NCBI GenBank assembly: GCA_016933255.1
Contig: JAFGBF010000018.1
Span: 62,001-126,000, forward strand
Source of the DNA: Candidatus Krumholzibacteriota bacterium
GTDB taxonomy: Bacteria; Krumholzibacteriota; Krumholzibacteriia; Krumholzibacteriales; Krumholzibacteriaceae
DNA: 64,000 nt
Direction: 5' to 3'
This document shows positions 25,380 through 33,459 of the stretch, in pieces. The position numbers and the translations under genes are program-made. Below the pieces are notes generated by a model. The model made no database searches and was not told where the DNA came from. It was given only the letters and a program-made list of their open reading frames with translations. The first letter of the stretch is position 1. Every line of letters starts with the position of its first letter.

Positions 25380-25610
25380 ATGACTGGGGCATCTCGTGCG
25401 AGAATGGTTGTCGCGATCGTACTCGGCCTACTTGGCCTGGTAGTCGTATTGCAGAACTTTCAGCAGGTTGAGACGAATGTGCTTTTCTGGAGGCTTTCAA
25501 TGCCTCACATAGCATTTCTTGGAATGGTCTTCGGTGCCGGATGCATTCTGGGAGTAGTGCTGACGATCATGTTTTATAACTGCAGACTTAAGGATAAGAA
25601 CACTGTGTGA
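25380..25610 (+). CDS. LapA/DUF1049-family small membrane protein
   Basis: 76 residues with two membrane helices (ARMVVAIVLGLLGLVVVLQN and HIAFLGMVFGAGCILGVVLT). The QNFQQVETNVLFWRLSMP bridge is the signature of the lipopolysaccharide-assembly protein A (DUF1049) domain. Its E. coli relatives LapA/LapB act in LPS regulation, though many bacteria carry lone copies of unknown job. The ATG at 25380 follows AGGAGG; an earlier in-frame start at 25350 has no ribosome site. Confidence 0.82.
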   Translation: MTGASRARMVVAIVLGLLGLVVVLQNFQQVETNVLFWRLSMPHIAFLGMVFGAGCILGVVLTIMFYNCRLKDKNTV

Positions 25611-25741
25611 CTGTCTGATCACGGCTTTCCCGGCCATAGTTTTTTCGGCGGAGCGGGAACTGACTGCAGTCGTGCCGCGGCACAGGAGAATGCCGTTGAG
25701 CGGGCCGATTTTTCTTGGAAGTTCGGGAGGATATCCAGCCG

Positions 25742-26362
25742 TTGTTAAGTTATCTGATTTTTGGATCAACATATGCGTTCGCGGCGGCTGTCCAGCCGGG
25801 GCCGCTTCAGACGTATATCATTTCACAGACCCTTAAAAAGGGATGGCGGTCGACCTTACCGGCGGCATTTGCCCCTGTGATCAGTGATATTCCAATTCTC
25901 GTTCTGGTTCTATTCCTCCTCAATACGATGCCGGCCGGTTTTATAACGATCCTAAGGGTCACTGGCGGGCTGTTTCTTGTATATCTGGCATTTAGAGCTT
26001 TCAGATCCTGGCAGCAGTATAAAACAGATGAGGCCGTGTCGGACGGGCCGGGGCAGCAGACATTGTTTAATGCGGTTCTGGTAAATCTTTTAAATCCAAA
26101 TCCCTATCTGGGGTGGAGCCTGATCATGGGTCCCCTTTTTCTCGAGGGGTGCAGATCAGGTCCGGCTAATGGGATCGCTCTTATTGCCAGCTTTTATTTG
26201 ACTATGATTTTGACTCTGGCAGGAATAATTATTTTATTTGGATTCGCCAGAAGATTCGGGCCGAAAGTAAGCAAAGTCTTGATCGGGCTATCGTCTTTTG
26301 TATTGCTGGTTTTTGGGATCTATCAATTGTATCTGGGGATCAAGTCAATAGTAACGGTATAA
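25742..26362 (+). CDS. LysE-family translocator
   Basis: 206 residues and six hydrophobic segments, as in LysE/RhtB/ArgO exporters of amino acids and their analogues. FAAAVQPGPLQTYIISQTLKKGW-type wording at the N-terminus, where the conserved Pro-Gly-Pro is seen, and a mid-protein NLLNPNPYLGW motif identify it. TTG at 25742 is chosen: GGGAGG is 11 bases upstream and the N-terminus then matches the family. A longer start at 25715 is possible. The exported compound is unknown. Confidence 0.85.
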   Translation: MLSYLIFGSTYAFAAAVQPGPLQTYIISQTLKKGWRSTLPAAFAPVISDIPILVLVLFLLNTMPAGFITILRVTGGLFLVYLAFRAFRSWQQYKTDEAVSDGPGQQTLFNAVLVNLLNPNPYLGWSLIMGPLFLEGCRSGPANGIALIASFYLTMILTLAGIIILFGFARRFGPKVSKVLIGLSSFVLLVFGIYQLYLGIKSIVTV

Positions 26363-26445
26363 ATGACCCCTCTCACGTCATCTTTAAATCAGCGTTATCC
26401 GGCGGGGCGCTTTTGGACGGGGAGGGGAGATGAGGGGCGGCGAAT

Positions 26446-26814
26446 ATGAAATCACGTAAGGAGATAAAGAGGGAATACAAGGAAAGGAAAGGGTCAGCTG
26501 GTGTCTTCCAGGTAAAGAACACCGAAAACGGAAAGGTGCTGCTTGGAAGCAGTCTGAACCTGGAGGGCCCGCTGAACGCCCACCAGTTCATGCTGACGAC
26601 TGGAAGCCATCGGAATAAAGAGCTTCAGAAGGACTGGAATGAGTACGGCCCGGACAAATTTGTCTTTGAGGTTCTCGAGGTCGTAGAGGTCAAAGATGCT
26701 CCGGGATTCAACCTGTCCGATGAACTGACTCTGCTCGAGCAGATCTGGATCGAGAGACTCCACCCGTTTGGTGAAAGAGGGTACAACACCGATTCAAAAA
26801 TCCGCCAGGCATAA
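26446..26814 (+). CDS. GIY-YIG nuclease-like protein
   Basis: 122 residues. AGVFQVKNTENGKVLLGSS corresponds to the GIY...YIG core in degenerate form (VFQ and LLG replace the tyrosine-rich triplets), followed by RNKELQKDWNEYGPDKF, the usual second helix, and a Glu-rich LTLLEQIWIERL helix. Stand-alone members of this type are common beside accessory genes and have no proven function. Loss of the canonical tyrosines makes catalytic activity uncertain. It has its own GGGGAGATGAGGGG-rich ribosome region. Confidence 0.8.
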   Translation: MKSRKEIKREYKERKGSAGVFQVKNTENGKVLLGSSLNLEGPLNAHQFMLTTGSHRNKELQKDWNEYGPDKFVFEVLEVVEVKDAPGFNLSDELTLLEQIWIERLHPFGERGYNTDSKIRQA

Positions 26815-26899
26815 GGGCGGGATCGGGCCCGCAGCCAGCTGACTCTGCGCGCAGCTGACGGAAGCGTCAGTATCAAAATGAAAAAACAGGAGATCGATC

Positions 26900-27214
26900 A
26901 TGGACAAGACTCATGTTGCATTTATCGTTATAGGGACGATTGGATGCGTACTTGTGATCCTTGGGTATTTAATAAAATACAAAGGCAGGATCCGTTTGGT
27001 GGCCGGAGTACGCAACAATGAGGATAAGATCAAAGATAAGAAGGGGTTTGCGTCTTTTGTCGGTGGAAACGTGCTTATATTGGGGCTTATCTTTTGTGCG
27101 GGGGCTTTGGGGATATATATTTTCCCGAGCTGGTTTGAAATTATAGAGCCGGCGATATTATTGAGTCTATTGATAACCGGTATTATAACCTTCAAAAAGA
27201 TCAAAAAATATTAA
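26900..27214 (+). CDS. DUF3784-like small membrane protein
   Basis: 104 residues with an N-terminal helix (VAFIVIGTIGCVLVILGYLI), a polar stretch LVAGVRNNEDKIKDKKGF, and two more helices. The LVAGxxNNEDK wording after the first helix is typical of DUF3784, a family of unknown function with three membrane segments. AGGAG precedes the ATG. It is flanked by the GIY-YIG gene and a cupin, with no evident operon. Confidence 0.7.
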   Translation: MDKTHVAFIVIGTIGCVLVILGYLIKYKGRIRLVAGVRNNEDKIKDKKGFASFVGGNVLILGLIFCAGALGIYIFPSWFEIIEPAILLSLLITGIITFKKIKKY

Positions 27215-27362
27215 CCGTAAATTTATGGACATATAAATATAGATGAGTATGATGGTAGCAGGGATACCAGTTTTTAAGGTTCAGTATTCAGTGAATATAC
27301 AGGGTATGATCTGATCTTCCCCGCCGGGAAAGATCCGTGATGGAAATTGCAGAGGTAATGAA

Positions 27363-27671
27363 ATGAAATACAAGATCGATTTTGACTCGATCAGGTGGAG
27401 TTCTCCGATTGCCGGGGTCCGTCACAAGGTATTCCCCTTTCAGGATAAAAAACTTCGTCTCGTTGAATACTCTTCGGATATGGAGCCGCATTGGTGTGAC
27501 CGCGGTCATGCGGGATATATACTCGAAGGGCGGTTTCAGATCGAATTTGCCGAAGGCACGGAGGTGTTCGGTCCCGGTGATGGGGTCGTTATTCCAGACG
27601 GCCCGGATCACAGGCATAAAGCGACAGTCTTATCTGAAATTGTAATGGCGGTATTTATTGAAGGTGCCTGA
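27363..27671 (+). CDS. Cupin-domain protein, second of the window
   Basis: 102 residues. EYSSDMEPHWCDRGHAGYILEGR is cupin motif 1 with two His residues and a Glu, and PGDGVVIPDGPDHRHKA is motif 2 with two more His. This is a complete metal-binding set, unlike the other cupin at 5.3 kb. It probably is a small metal-dependent binding protein or isomerase. The ribosome site GAGGTAAT lies before the start. Confidence 0.82.
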   Translation: MKYKIDFDSIRWSSPIAGVRHKVFPFQDKKLRLVEYSSDMEPHWCDRGHAGYILEGRFQIEFAEGTEVFGPGDGVVIPDGPDHRHKATVLSEIVMAVFIEGA

Positions 27672-27744
27672 TTTGCGGATGCAGCCGTTTCGGCAGAAAT
27701 GCCGTGGCTAGATCGGGATCAACAGGTGAACGAAAGACAGGAAT

Positions 27745-28137
27745 ATGTATTATCGGGCAGTATTGATATGGTTCCTCTTCTCGATTCTTGCGACTCTGAA
27801 CGGAATTATGAGAAACAGCTTTATTAATCCGGTGATAGGGGAGCATAATGGACATATTGTCAGCACTGTAATATTATCTCTGCTGATATTTTTTGTGACT
27901 TTGTCATTGATCAAATGGATAAGCCCTAAAAATCGTAAAGAAGCTGCAGGTATTGGATTGCTGTGGGTTCTGATGACGATCGCATTTGAATTTCTGGCCG
28001 GGCATTATTTGTTCGGGCATTCCTGGGACAGGCTGTTGGCAGACTACGATCTGGCTAAAGGCAGGTTTTGGGTGCTGGTGTTGATAGTAACGTATTTTGC
28101 CCCGGTCTGGTCGGCGAAGGTCAAAAAGATCAATTAA
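27745..28137 (+). CDS. Four-helix membrane protein, unknown function
   Basis: 130 residues, four predicted membrane helices: YYRAVLIWFLFSILATLNGI, IVSTVILSLLIFFVTLSLI, AAGIGLLWVLMTIAFEFLAG and FWVLVLIVTYFAPVWSA. The GHYLFGHSWDRLLADYD loop between helices 3 and 4 looks strongly conserved, with acidic and aromatic residues that could bind a ligand. I do not know a function. The next gene starts 11 bases later. Confidence 0.7.
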   Translation: MYYRAVLIWFLFSILATLNGIMRNSFINPVIGEHNGHIVSTVILSLLIFFVTLSLIKWISPKNRKEAAGIGLLWVLMTIAFEFLAGHYLFGHSWDRLLADYDLAKGRFWVLVLIVTYFAPVWSAKVKKIN

Positions 28138-28148
28138 AGGAAGTCAGG

Positions 28149-28466
28149 TTGAAGTACCACCATCTGGGGATTCCAACGGTAGAAGAGAGGGCCGGGGAAA
28201 CGTACCTGGAAAAGTATAAGTTCTACTGTACGGATCACGAGAGCAATCCCTATGGAATCCAGTGGATGCGCTTCGAGGCTGATTGTCCGCTTCCTTCAAT
28301 CGTGCAGACCGTCGCGCATGTGGCATTCGAGGTAGCCGATCTGGAAGGCGCGCTGGAGGGGCACGAGATCCTGATCGGACCGAACAGTCCATCGAGAGGG
28401 GTACGGGTGGCATTTGTGCTGATCGACGGTGCACCTGTAGAATTTCTCGAGTACGAAAGAAGATAG
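28149..28466 (+). CDS. VOC/glyoxalase-like fold protein
   Basis: 105 residues. KYHHLGIPT at the start and VAHVAFEVADLEGALEG in the middle are the two beta-alpha-beta halves of a vicinal-oxygen-chelate fold, ending GAPVEFLEYER. Metal ligands could be His4/5, His in VAHVAF and the terminal Glu. TTG at 28149 with AAAGGAAG upstream is the start; the open frame before it overlaps the membrane-protein gene and is not coding. The substrate is unknown. Confidence 0.78.
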   Translation: MKYHHLGIPTVEERAGETYLEKYKFYCTDHESNPYGIQWMRFEADCPLPSIVQTVAHVAFEVADLEGALEGHEILIGPNSPSRGVRVAFVLIDGAPVEFLEYERR

Positions 28467-28564
28467 TGGCATTACAGGCCCTGGAAGAGCATGAACAGGC
28501 CGGAAGATCTTGCAGAAGAAGACGATGTCGGCCGGGCTTTACGGAGCCATGGAGGCAGACTATT

Positions 28565-29080
28565 ATGAAGATGACGCTCACTATTGCCGCAGCCGGCCTC
28601 TTCCTTTCTTTTGCGGCGGCGGCGCAGGAGCCTTGTTTTGAGGATGCGCTCCTTGATCACCTGGCCGGGAATTGGGTAATGACAGGTACGATAGCAGGGG
28701 CTGAGTCGACGCATGACATAGCGGTGGAATGGGTGCTCGGCCACCAGTATCTTCGTATTCGCGAAGTGTCGCGCGAGAAAACTGACGGAGGCGGGCCGCT
28801 TTATGAAGCTATTGTCTTTCTTGGCTGGGATCAGCCGTCCGGCCGGTACGCCTGCCTGTGGCTCGACTCGACAGGCGGGGGCGGACTTTCTCCTCAAGCC
28901 ATCGGTTACGCGGAACCTGATGAGGATGATCTGGCGTTCGTGTTCGATGCGGGCAATGGCGAGATCTTTCTTACGACATTCAGATATATCATGAAAGACG
29001 ATTCCTGGGAGTGGCTGATGGATACGGAGAGCGGTGGGAAACGCGCTCCGTTCGCGAGGGTATCGTTGACGAGACAGTGA
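28565..29080 (+). CDS. Secreted DUF1579-like lipocalin-fold protein
   Basis: 171 residues with a Sec signal peptide (TLTIAAAGLFLSFAAAAQE) cleaved near residue 21. DHLAGNWVMTGTIAG, VEWVLGHQYLRIREV and a run of strands follow the DUF1579/THAP4-heme-like barrel. Its role is unknown; relatives bind small hydrophobic ligands or heme. Local base composition is more GC-rich than the surrounding genes. The start ATG 28565 is fixed by the signal peptide; upstream open frame is not coding. Confidence 0.75.
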   Translation: MKMTLTIAAAGLFLSFAAAAQEPCFEDALLDHLAGNWVMTGTIAGAESTHDIAVEWVLGHQYLRIREVSREKTDGGGPLYEAIVFLGWDQPSGRYACLWLDSTGGGGLSPQAIGYAEPDEDDLAFVFDAGNGEIFLTTFRYIMKDDSWEWLMDTESGGKRAPFARVSLTRQ

Positions 29081-29145
29081 CCGCCGGGGACGAAGACGTT
29101 TTTCCCCGCCAGTGGGGGAAAGACCCCGAGCCAGGATTTCCGGGG

Positions 29146-29709
29146 ATGAAACAGATTGCCGGACCGCGCTGCTTTGTCCAGCTTCCAAGGAGGGCAAGGT
29201 TCTTGTTTGAACGCACTTTTGACCGAAGGTTCGGTCCTCACTGGCTGAACTACGTTCTCCAGAGCGTGCTGGCAGCGGCAAGTGTCTTTGTCGTACTGGT
29301 CGCTCTTCGCCAGCAGCACCTTGTCGTGGCGGCCTCTCTGGCGGCGACGGCTTTTACTGTGTTCGTAATGCCTGGTAGCGTGACAGCCTCTACGCGGAAT
29401 GTCGTCGGCGGCCATCTTGTCGGCCTGGTCTTTGGGGCCGCGTTTGCGTTGATTCCGCAGCAGGCGGCTTTAGCCCAGGACGCTATCTATGCTCTTGCCG
29501 TGGGTTGCGCGATGATCGTCATGACCGCCACAAATACGGAGCATCCCCCTGCGGCAGGTACAGCACTGGGTGTCGTGATCGCAGGATTCTCGGTCCGGCT
29601 CGTGCTCGGCGTCGTGGTCGGCGTTGTTGTACTTGCGGTGATCCACAGGATGCTGAGATCGCTGCTTCGGGACCTGATCGCAGCCCCGGAGAAGCCGAAA
29701 GACAGCTGA
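29146..29709 (+). CDS. HPP-family membrane protein
   Basis: 187 residues. Four membrane helices after FGPHWLNYVLQSVLAAAS; EHPPAAGTALGVV carries the HPP motif that names the family. HPP proteins include nitrite transporters of plastids and cyanobacteria, but many members have no known substrate. The start is uncertain: ATG 29146 has only a weak AGGA upstream, and the frame is open to 29011 within the previous gene. GC content is high here as well. Confidence 0.75.
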   Translation: MKQIAGPRCFVQLPRRARFLFERTFDRRFGPHWLNYVLQSVLAAASVFVVLVALRQQHLVVAASLAATAFTVFVMPGSVTASTRNVVGGHLVGLVFGAAFALIPQQAALAQDAIYALAVGCAMIVMTATNTEHPPAAGTALGVVIAGFSVRLVLGVVVGVVVLAVIHRMLRSLLRDLIAAPEKPKDS

Positions 29710-29744
29710 AGATAAGAAAAATGTCTGTGTGAAAGGAGTCCGGT

Positions 29745-30047
29745 ATGAGCCTCTCCTGTCCCGGATGCGGCAATCGACTGAGTCGCTGGCACGCAGTGAT
29801 GTTTATCCGCCTTAGGACGATCTATTGCTCAAAATGCAACTTGCCCCTATCGCTCGATAACCCCGGCCGCACAGCCCTCTGGTCGCCGATCCTCTTGTCG
29901 TTTATTCTGATTGTGATCTGCATGAAAAGATGCGATCTGGAATTTATTCCCTTGATCCTCCTGGTCGTCGGTTTTGCCGCCGGCGCATTATGCGCGGACA
30001 GATGTGGAAAGCTGGACACCCCTTCTGATAAGGAGTCTCAATCATGA
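29745..30047 (+). CDS. Zinc-ribbon membrane protein
   Basis: 100 residues. Cys pairs CPGC (residues 5-8) and CSKC (28-31) form a zinc ribbon, then two membrane helices (WSPILLSFILIVICMK and FIPLILLVVGFAAGALCA). Small proteins of this layout are common and uncharacterised. Strong ribosome site AAAGGAG. Its last four bases overlap the amidase gene start (ATGA), making an operon with the next two genes. Confidence 0.78.
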   Translation: MSLSCPGCGNRLSRWHAVMFIRLRTIYCSKCNLPLSLDNPGRTALWSPILLSFILIVICMKRCDLEFIPLILLVVGFAAGALCADRCGKLDTPSDKESQS

Positions 30048-31678
30048 TTTCTATGAACAAGATCAGGATGATCCTGGGAATTCTGCTGTTATTGCAGATT
30101 TCCTGTCAATCTCCGCCTGGAGAGACCCGGATCGCCGATTCTGACAGTTTTAGATTTTCAGAACAGGAGATATCCCATATACAAAAGGGATATAAAGAGG
30201 GCGCATTCACGATCAAAGATGTGGTCCAGGCTTATCTGGACAGGATCGAGGAGATAGATAAGAAGGGCCCGACTCTTAACTCGATCATTCAGGTAAATCC
30301 CGATGCAGTTCAGATCGCGGAAGAACTGGACCGGGAGATCTGCGAAGGTAGATCAAGAGGCCCCCTCCACGGCATACCGGTAGTACTAAAAGACAATATT
30401 GACACCCATGACAAGATGGCGACCACTGCAGGCTCCAGGGCGCTCAGGGATTCCTACCCGCTCCAGGACAGCTTTATTGCCAGACGGCTAAGATCTGCCG
30501 GAGCGGTCATTATAGGGAAAGCCAACCTGAGTGAGTGGGCGAATTTCCGCGGCGAGTTATCTTCAAGTGGATGGAGCGGGGTCGGGGGACAGGTCAAGAA
30601 TCCATATATATTAAGCAGAAACCCTTGCGGTTCAAGTTCGGGGTCTGCCGTTGCGGTATCTGCTAATCTTACCATGATAGCTATTGGTACTGAAACGAAC
30701 GGATCGATCGTATGTCCATCAAACAGCAATGGTATTGTGGGTATCAAGCCGACAGTGGGGCTTGTCAGCCGTTCCGGGATAATCCCGATATCCTTCACAC
30801 AGGACACGGCGGGACCTATGGCGCGGACAGTAAGAGACGCGGCGATCTGTCTGGGGGCGATCGTCGGGATAGATTCGATGGATGAAAAGACACTGGCAAG
30901 CAGGGGGAGATTTTTCGCCGATTACACTCAATTCCTGAAGGAAGACGGTCTGGAGGGAAAGAGGATAGGACTGTATAAAGCTCCGTTAGGCAATAATTAC
31001 AAGGTCGACACCCTGATCTACGAAGCTGTGGAATTTCTGAAAAGCGAGGGAGCGGAAATAATCGAGATCGAGGAAATATCGCGTGATATTGTCGACGGCT
31101 ATTCATTCGAAGTAATGCTTTATGAATATAAAGACGGATTGAACCGGTATTTCCGGTCGCTTGGGCCGGACGCTCCAGTCAAAAGTCTTGAAGAGTTGAT
31201 AGCATTCAACATTTCGGACCCGATAGAACTGAGATATTTCAACCAGAGATATCTTGAGATGGCCGAGGAAAAAGGAGACCTCGATTCCAGGGAATATCAG
31301 GAAGCGTTGTCCGGAATGTCAAAAGGAAGCAGGGAAGAAGGAATAGACAGGGTCATGGATGAAAATAATCTGGATGCTATAATGGCTCCAACTGGAAGCC
31401 CCGCATGGGAGACTGATCTGATCAACGGCGACAGTTTTCAGCTTGGAAGCTCCTCTCCGGCGGCGATGGCGGGATATCCGAATATTACAGTACCAATGGG
31501 GTATATTGACCTGTTGCCTGTCGGGCTCTCTTTTTTCGGAAGGGCCTGGAGCGAGCCTGTACTTCTCGAAATCGCCTATGCGTATGAAAACGGGACCAGG
31601 CATCGGAGATCCCCCGGGTTTTTGACTTCAGACCAGGCAGGTCAGATTGTCGATCATCGCGAGGATACTGAAAAATGA
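30044..31678 (+). CDS. Exported amidase-signature enzyme
   Basis: 544 residues. A hydrophobic leader ending LLLLQISC suggests a lipoprotein, although the residue at -3 is Gln, which is unusual. The amidase-signature triad is visible: the lysine in VLKDNID, and the Ser-cis-Ser pair in CGSSSGSAVAVS, with GTETNGSIVCPS after it. Such enzymes hydrolyse amides; exported members may act on peptides or N-acyl compounds. The C-terminus has the usual AGYPNITVPMG segment. It overlaps the genes on both sides by four bases. Confidence 0.88.
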   Translation: MISMNKIRMILGILLLLQISCQSPPGETRIADSDSFRFSEQEISHIQKGYKEGAFTIKDVVQAYLDRIEEIDKKGPTLNSIIQVNPDAVQIAEELDREICEGRSRGPLHGIPVVLKDNIDTHDKMATTAGSRALRDSYPLQDSFIARRLRSAGAVIIGKANLSEWANFRGELSSSGWSGVGGQVKNPYILSRNPCGSSSGSAVAVSANLTMIAIGTETNGSIVCPSNSNGIVGIKPTVGLVSRSGIIPISFTQDTAGPMARTVRDAAICLGAIVGIDSMDEKTLASRGRFFADYTQFLKEDGLEGKRIGLYKAPLGNNYKVDTLIYEAVEFLKSEGAEIIEIEEISRDIVDGYSFEVMLYEYKDGLNRYFRSLGPDAPVKSLEELIAFNISDPIELRYFNQRYLEMAEEKGDLDSREYQEALSGMSKGSREEGIDRVMDENNLDAIMAPTGSPAWETDLINGDSFQLGSSSPAAMAGYPNITVPMGYIDLLPVGLSFFGRAWSEPVLLEIAYAYENGTRHRRSPGFLTSDQAGQIVDHREDTEK

Positions 31679-32490
31679 GCGGATTCTTCCTACAGTTCAA
31701 TCCCGTTATCCAGGCTTTTATTGCCACTCTTTTTACCTGGAGTGTGACTGCGGCGGGGGCGGCGCTTGTCTTCCTTACCAGAGCTGTAAACCGCAAAGTC
31801 ATGGATTCAATGCTTGGTTTTGCCGCAGGCGTGATGATCGCGGCGAGTTTCTGGTCTCTTCTCACTCCTGGAATAAAGATGGCTGAACAGCTCGGACAGA
31901 TCCCGTGGCTGACCGCGGTCATAGGATTTATGGCCGGCGGCGTCTTTATGAGACTGACCGACAGATTCCTGCCGCATCTTCATCCAGGCCTCGGTGTCGA
32001 AAAAAGTGAGGGGATAAAGACTCCCTGGCAGAGGAGTACCCTTCTGGTGCTTGCGATAACTCTCCACAATATCCCTGAGGGGCTGGCTGTCGGTGTCGCT
32101 TTCGGTGCTGTCGCTGCAGGCCTGCCTTCCGCGACGATCGGAGGAGCAATCGCTCTGGCGATCGGTATCGGTATTCAAAACTTTCCTGAGGGCACCGCCG
32201 TTTCTCTGCCGTTGAGAAGAGAAGGCATGTCCAAGGGGAAAAGTTTTTTCATGGGGCAGGCTTCCGGCATCGTGGAACCGGTCGCCGGGGTCATAGGCGC
32301 GCTGTTTGTGCTGAAAATGCAGAGTATTCTTCCATACGCGCTCTGTTTTGCTGCCGGGGCGATGATTTTTGTCGTAGTCGAGGAACTGATCCCGGAATCT
32401 CAGAAAAACTACGAGAATATCGACCTGGTGACAATGGCGACAATGATCGGTTTCGCGGTGATGATGATCCTCGATGTGGCCCTGGGGTGA
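31675..32490 (+). CDS. ZIP-family metal transporter
   Basis: 271 residues with eight hydrophobic segments. TLHNIPEG (His131, Glu135) in helix 4 and QNFPEG in helix 5 are the binuclear metal site of ZIP transporters of the ZupT/GufA group, which import zinc, iron or other divalent metals. The His-containing loop FLPHLHPGLG lies between helices 3 and 4. The start overlaps the amidase stop (ATGA). Confidence 0.9.
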   Translation: MSGFFLQFNPVIQAFIATLFTWSVTAAGAALVFLTRAVNRKVMDSMLGFAAGVMIAASFWSLLTPGIKMAEQLGQIPWLTAVIGFMAGGVFMRLTDRFLPHLHPGLGVEKSEGIKTPWQRSTLLVLAITLHNIPEGLAVGVAFGAVAAGLPSATIGGAIALAIGIGIQNFPEGTAVSLPLRREGMSKGKSFFMGQASGIVEPVAGVIGALFVLKMQSILPYALCFAAGAMIFVVVEELIPESQKNYENIDLVTMATMIGFAVMMILDVALG

Positions 32491-32804
32491 TGGGCAAAAA
32501 TATAGGCAACGGTTTATTCGAAAGGTCATTTCGGCAATCTGACAAATTAGGTTGTTGAAAACGTTCTTTTGTGTGGTACAATGCCGGAAGAGTCAACAGG
32601 GGTCCACACCCGGAGAAATCAATCAGATTCTAAAATGAAAATATCGTCAGTTCGGCTTTGAGCGGTGGATAGATTACAGGTGTCGGTCTGTTTGGATGCT
32701 GGTTGCGTCCGGCGGTGCCTCTTGCCGTAACGTCATGCGAGACTGCAGGGTGCGGTGTATCCGGGCGGCAAGGCGGGAGGGGCAGGCGCAAAAGGGAGAT
32801 TATC
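32491..32804. other. Intergenic region between ZIP transporter and WrbA genes
   Basis: This 314-base gap contains one promoter-like element (annotated separately) and a GC-rich last third. A frame open from 32703 runs into wrbA but its product (Cys/Gly/Arg-rich) is not protein-like and lacks a ribosome site. No RNA gene is seen. Confidence 0.5.
32555..32582 (+). promoter_or_regulatory. Probable promoter of the WrbA gene
   Basis: TTGAAA (32555-32560), a 16-base spacer and TACAAT (32577-32582). It leaves an untranslated leader of about 215 bases, which is long. Confidence 0.5.
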
Positions 32805-33416
32805 ATGAAAGTGCTGGTTGTTTACTATTCGATGTATGGGCACGTCTATAAGCTGGCTGAAGCTGCCGTCGAGGGAGCGAGATCGGTGGCAGGGGTTGAC
32901 AGCGCGCTGCGTCGGGTTCCGGAGACCCTTACGCAGGAAGTGTTGAAAGGAATGGGCGCGGCTGAAGCCCAGAAAGAGCAGGCAGATGTCCCGGTATGCA
33001 CGATAAACGAGCTGGGTGAAGCTGATGCGATCATCTTTGGAACGCCGACGCGTTTTGGCAATATGTGCGGCCAGATGCGTCAGTTCCTTGACGCGACCGG
33101 TCAGCTTTGGATGGAGGGAGCACTGGCGGGAAAAGCTGGAAGCGTGATCACGAGTTCGAGCACCCAGCACGGAGGACAGGAATCAACGATCTTGTCATTC
33201 CATCTCACGCTTCTCCATCATGGCATGGTAATCGTAGGCCTGCCTTATACCTATAAAGGGCAGATGCAGACGGACCGGGTCGAAGGATGTTCACCCTATG
33301 GTGCCTCGACGATCGCGGGTTCTGACGGCAGGCGGTCTCCGAGCGATAGCGAACTTGCCGGAGCGCGGTTCCAGGGTGAATATCTGGCCGGGATCGCAGC
33401 GAAACTTACAGCCTGA
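32805..33416 (+). CDS. wrbA: WrbA-type NAD(P)H:quinone oxidoreductase
   Basis: 203 residues, the family length. The flavodoxin-like FMN site is visible in VVYYSMYGHVYKLAEA, GTPTRFGNMCGQMRQFLDAT and SSSTQHGGQEST. It reduces quinones by two electrons and thereby limits semiquinone formation, in the cytoplasm as a tetramer. AAAGGGAG precedes the ATG. The hybrid kinase gene starts 43 bases later, so a shared transcript is possible. Confidence 0.93.
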   Translation: MKVLVVYYSMYGHVYKLAEAAVEGARSVAGVDSALRRVPETLTQEVLKGMGAAEAQKEQADVPVCTINELGEADAIIFGTPTRFGNMCGQMRQFLDATGQLWMEGALAGKAGSVITSSSTQHGGQESTILSFHLTLLHHGMVIVGLPYTYKGQMQTDRVEGCSPYGASTIAGSDGRRSPSDSELAGARFQGEYLAGIAAKLTA

Positions 33417-33459
33417 TGAAAAAAGGTTTTTGAGTTTTATTCCTGAAGAGGGGAATATG

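Noticed and set aside
26838-26870. Repeated CAGCTGAC and a CTGACG-GAAG-CGTCAG hairpin behind the GIY-YIG gene.
   Set aside because: No T-run and no repeat elsewhere; too short to be called a mobile-element remnant or a terminator.
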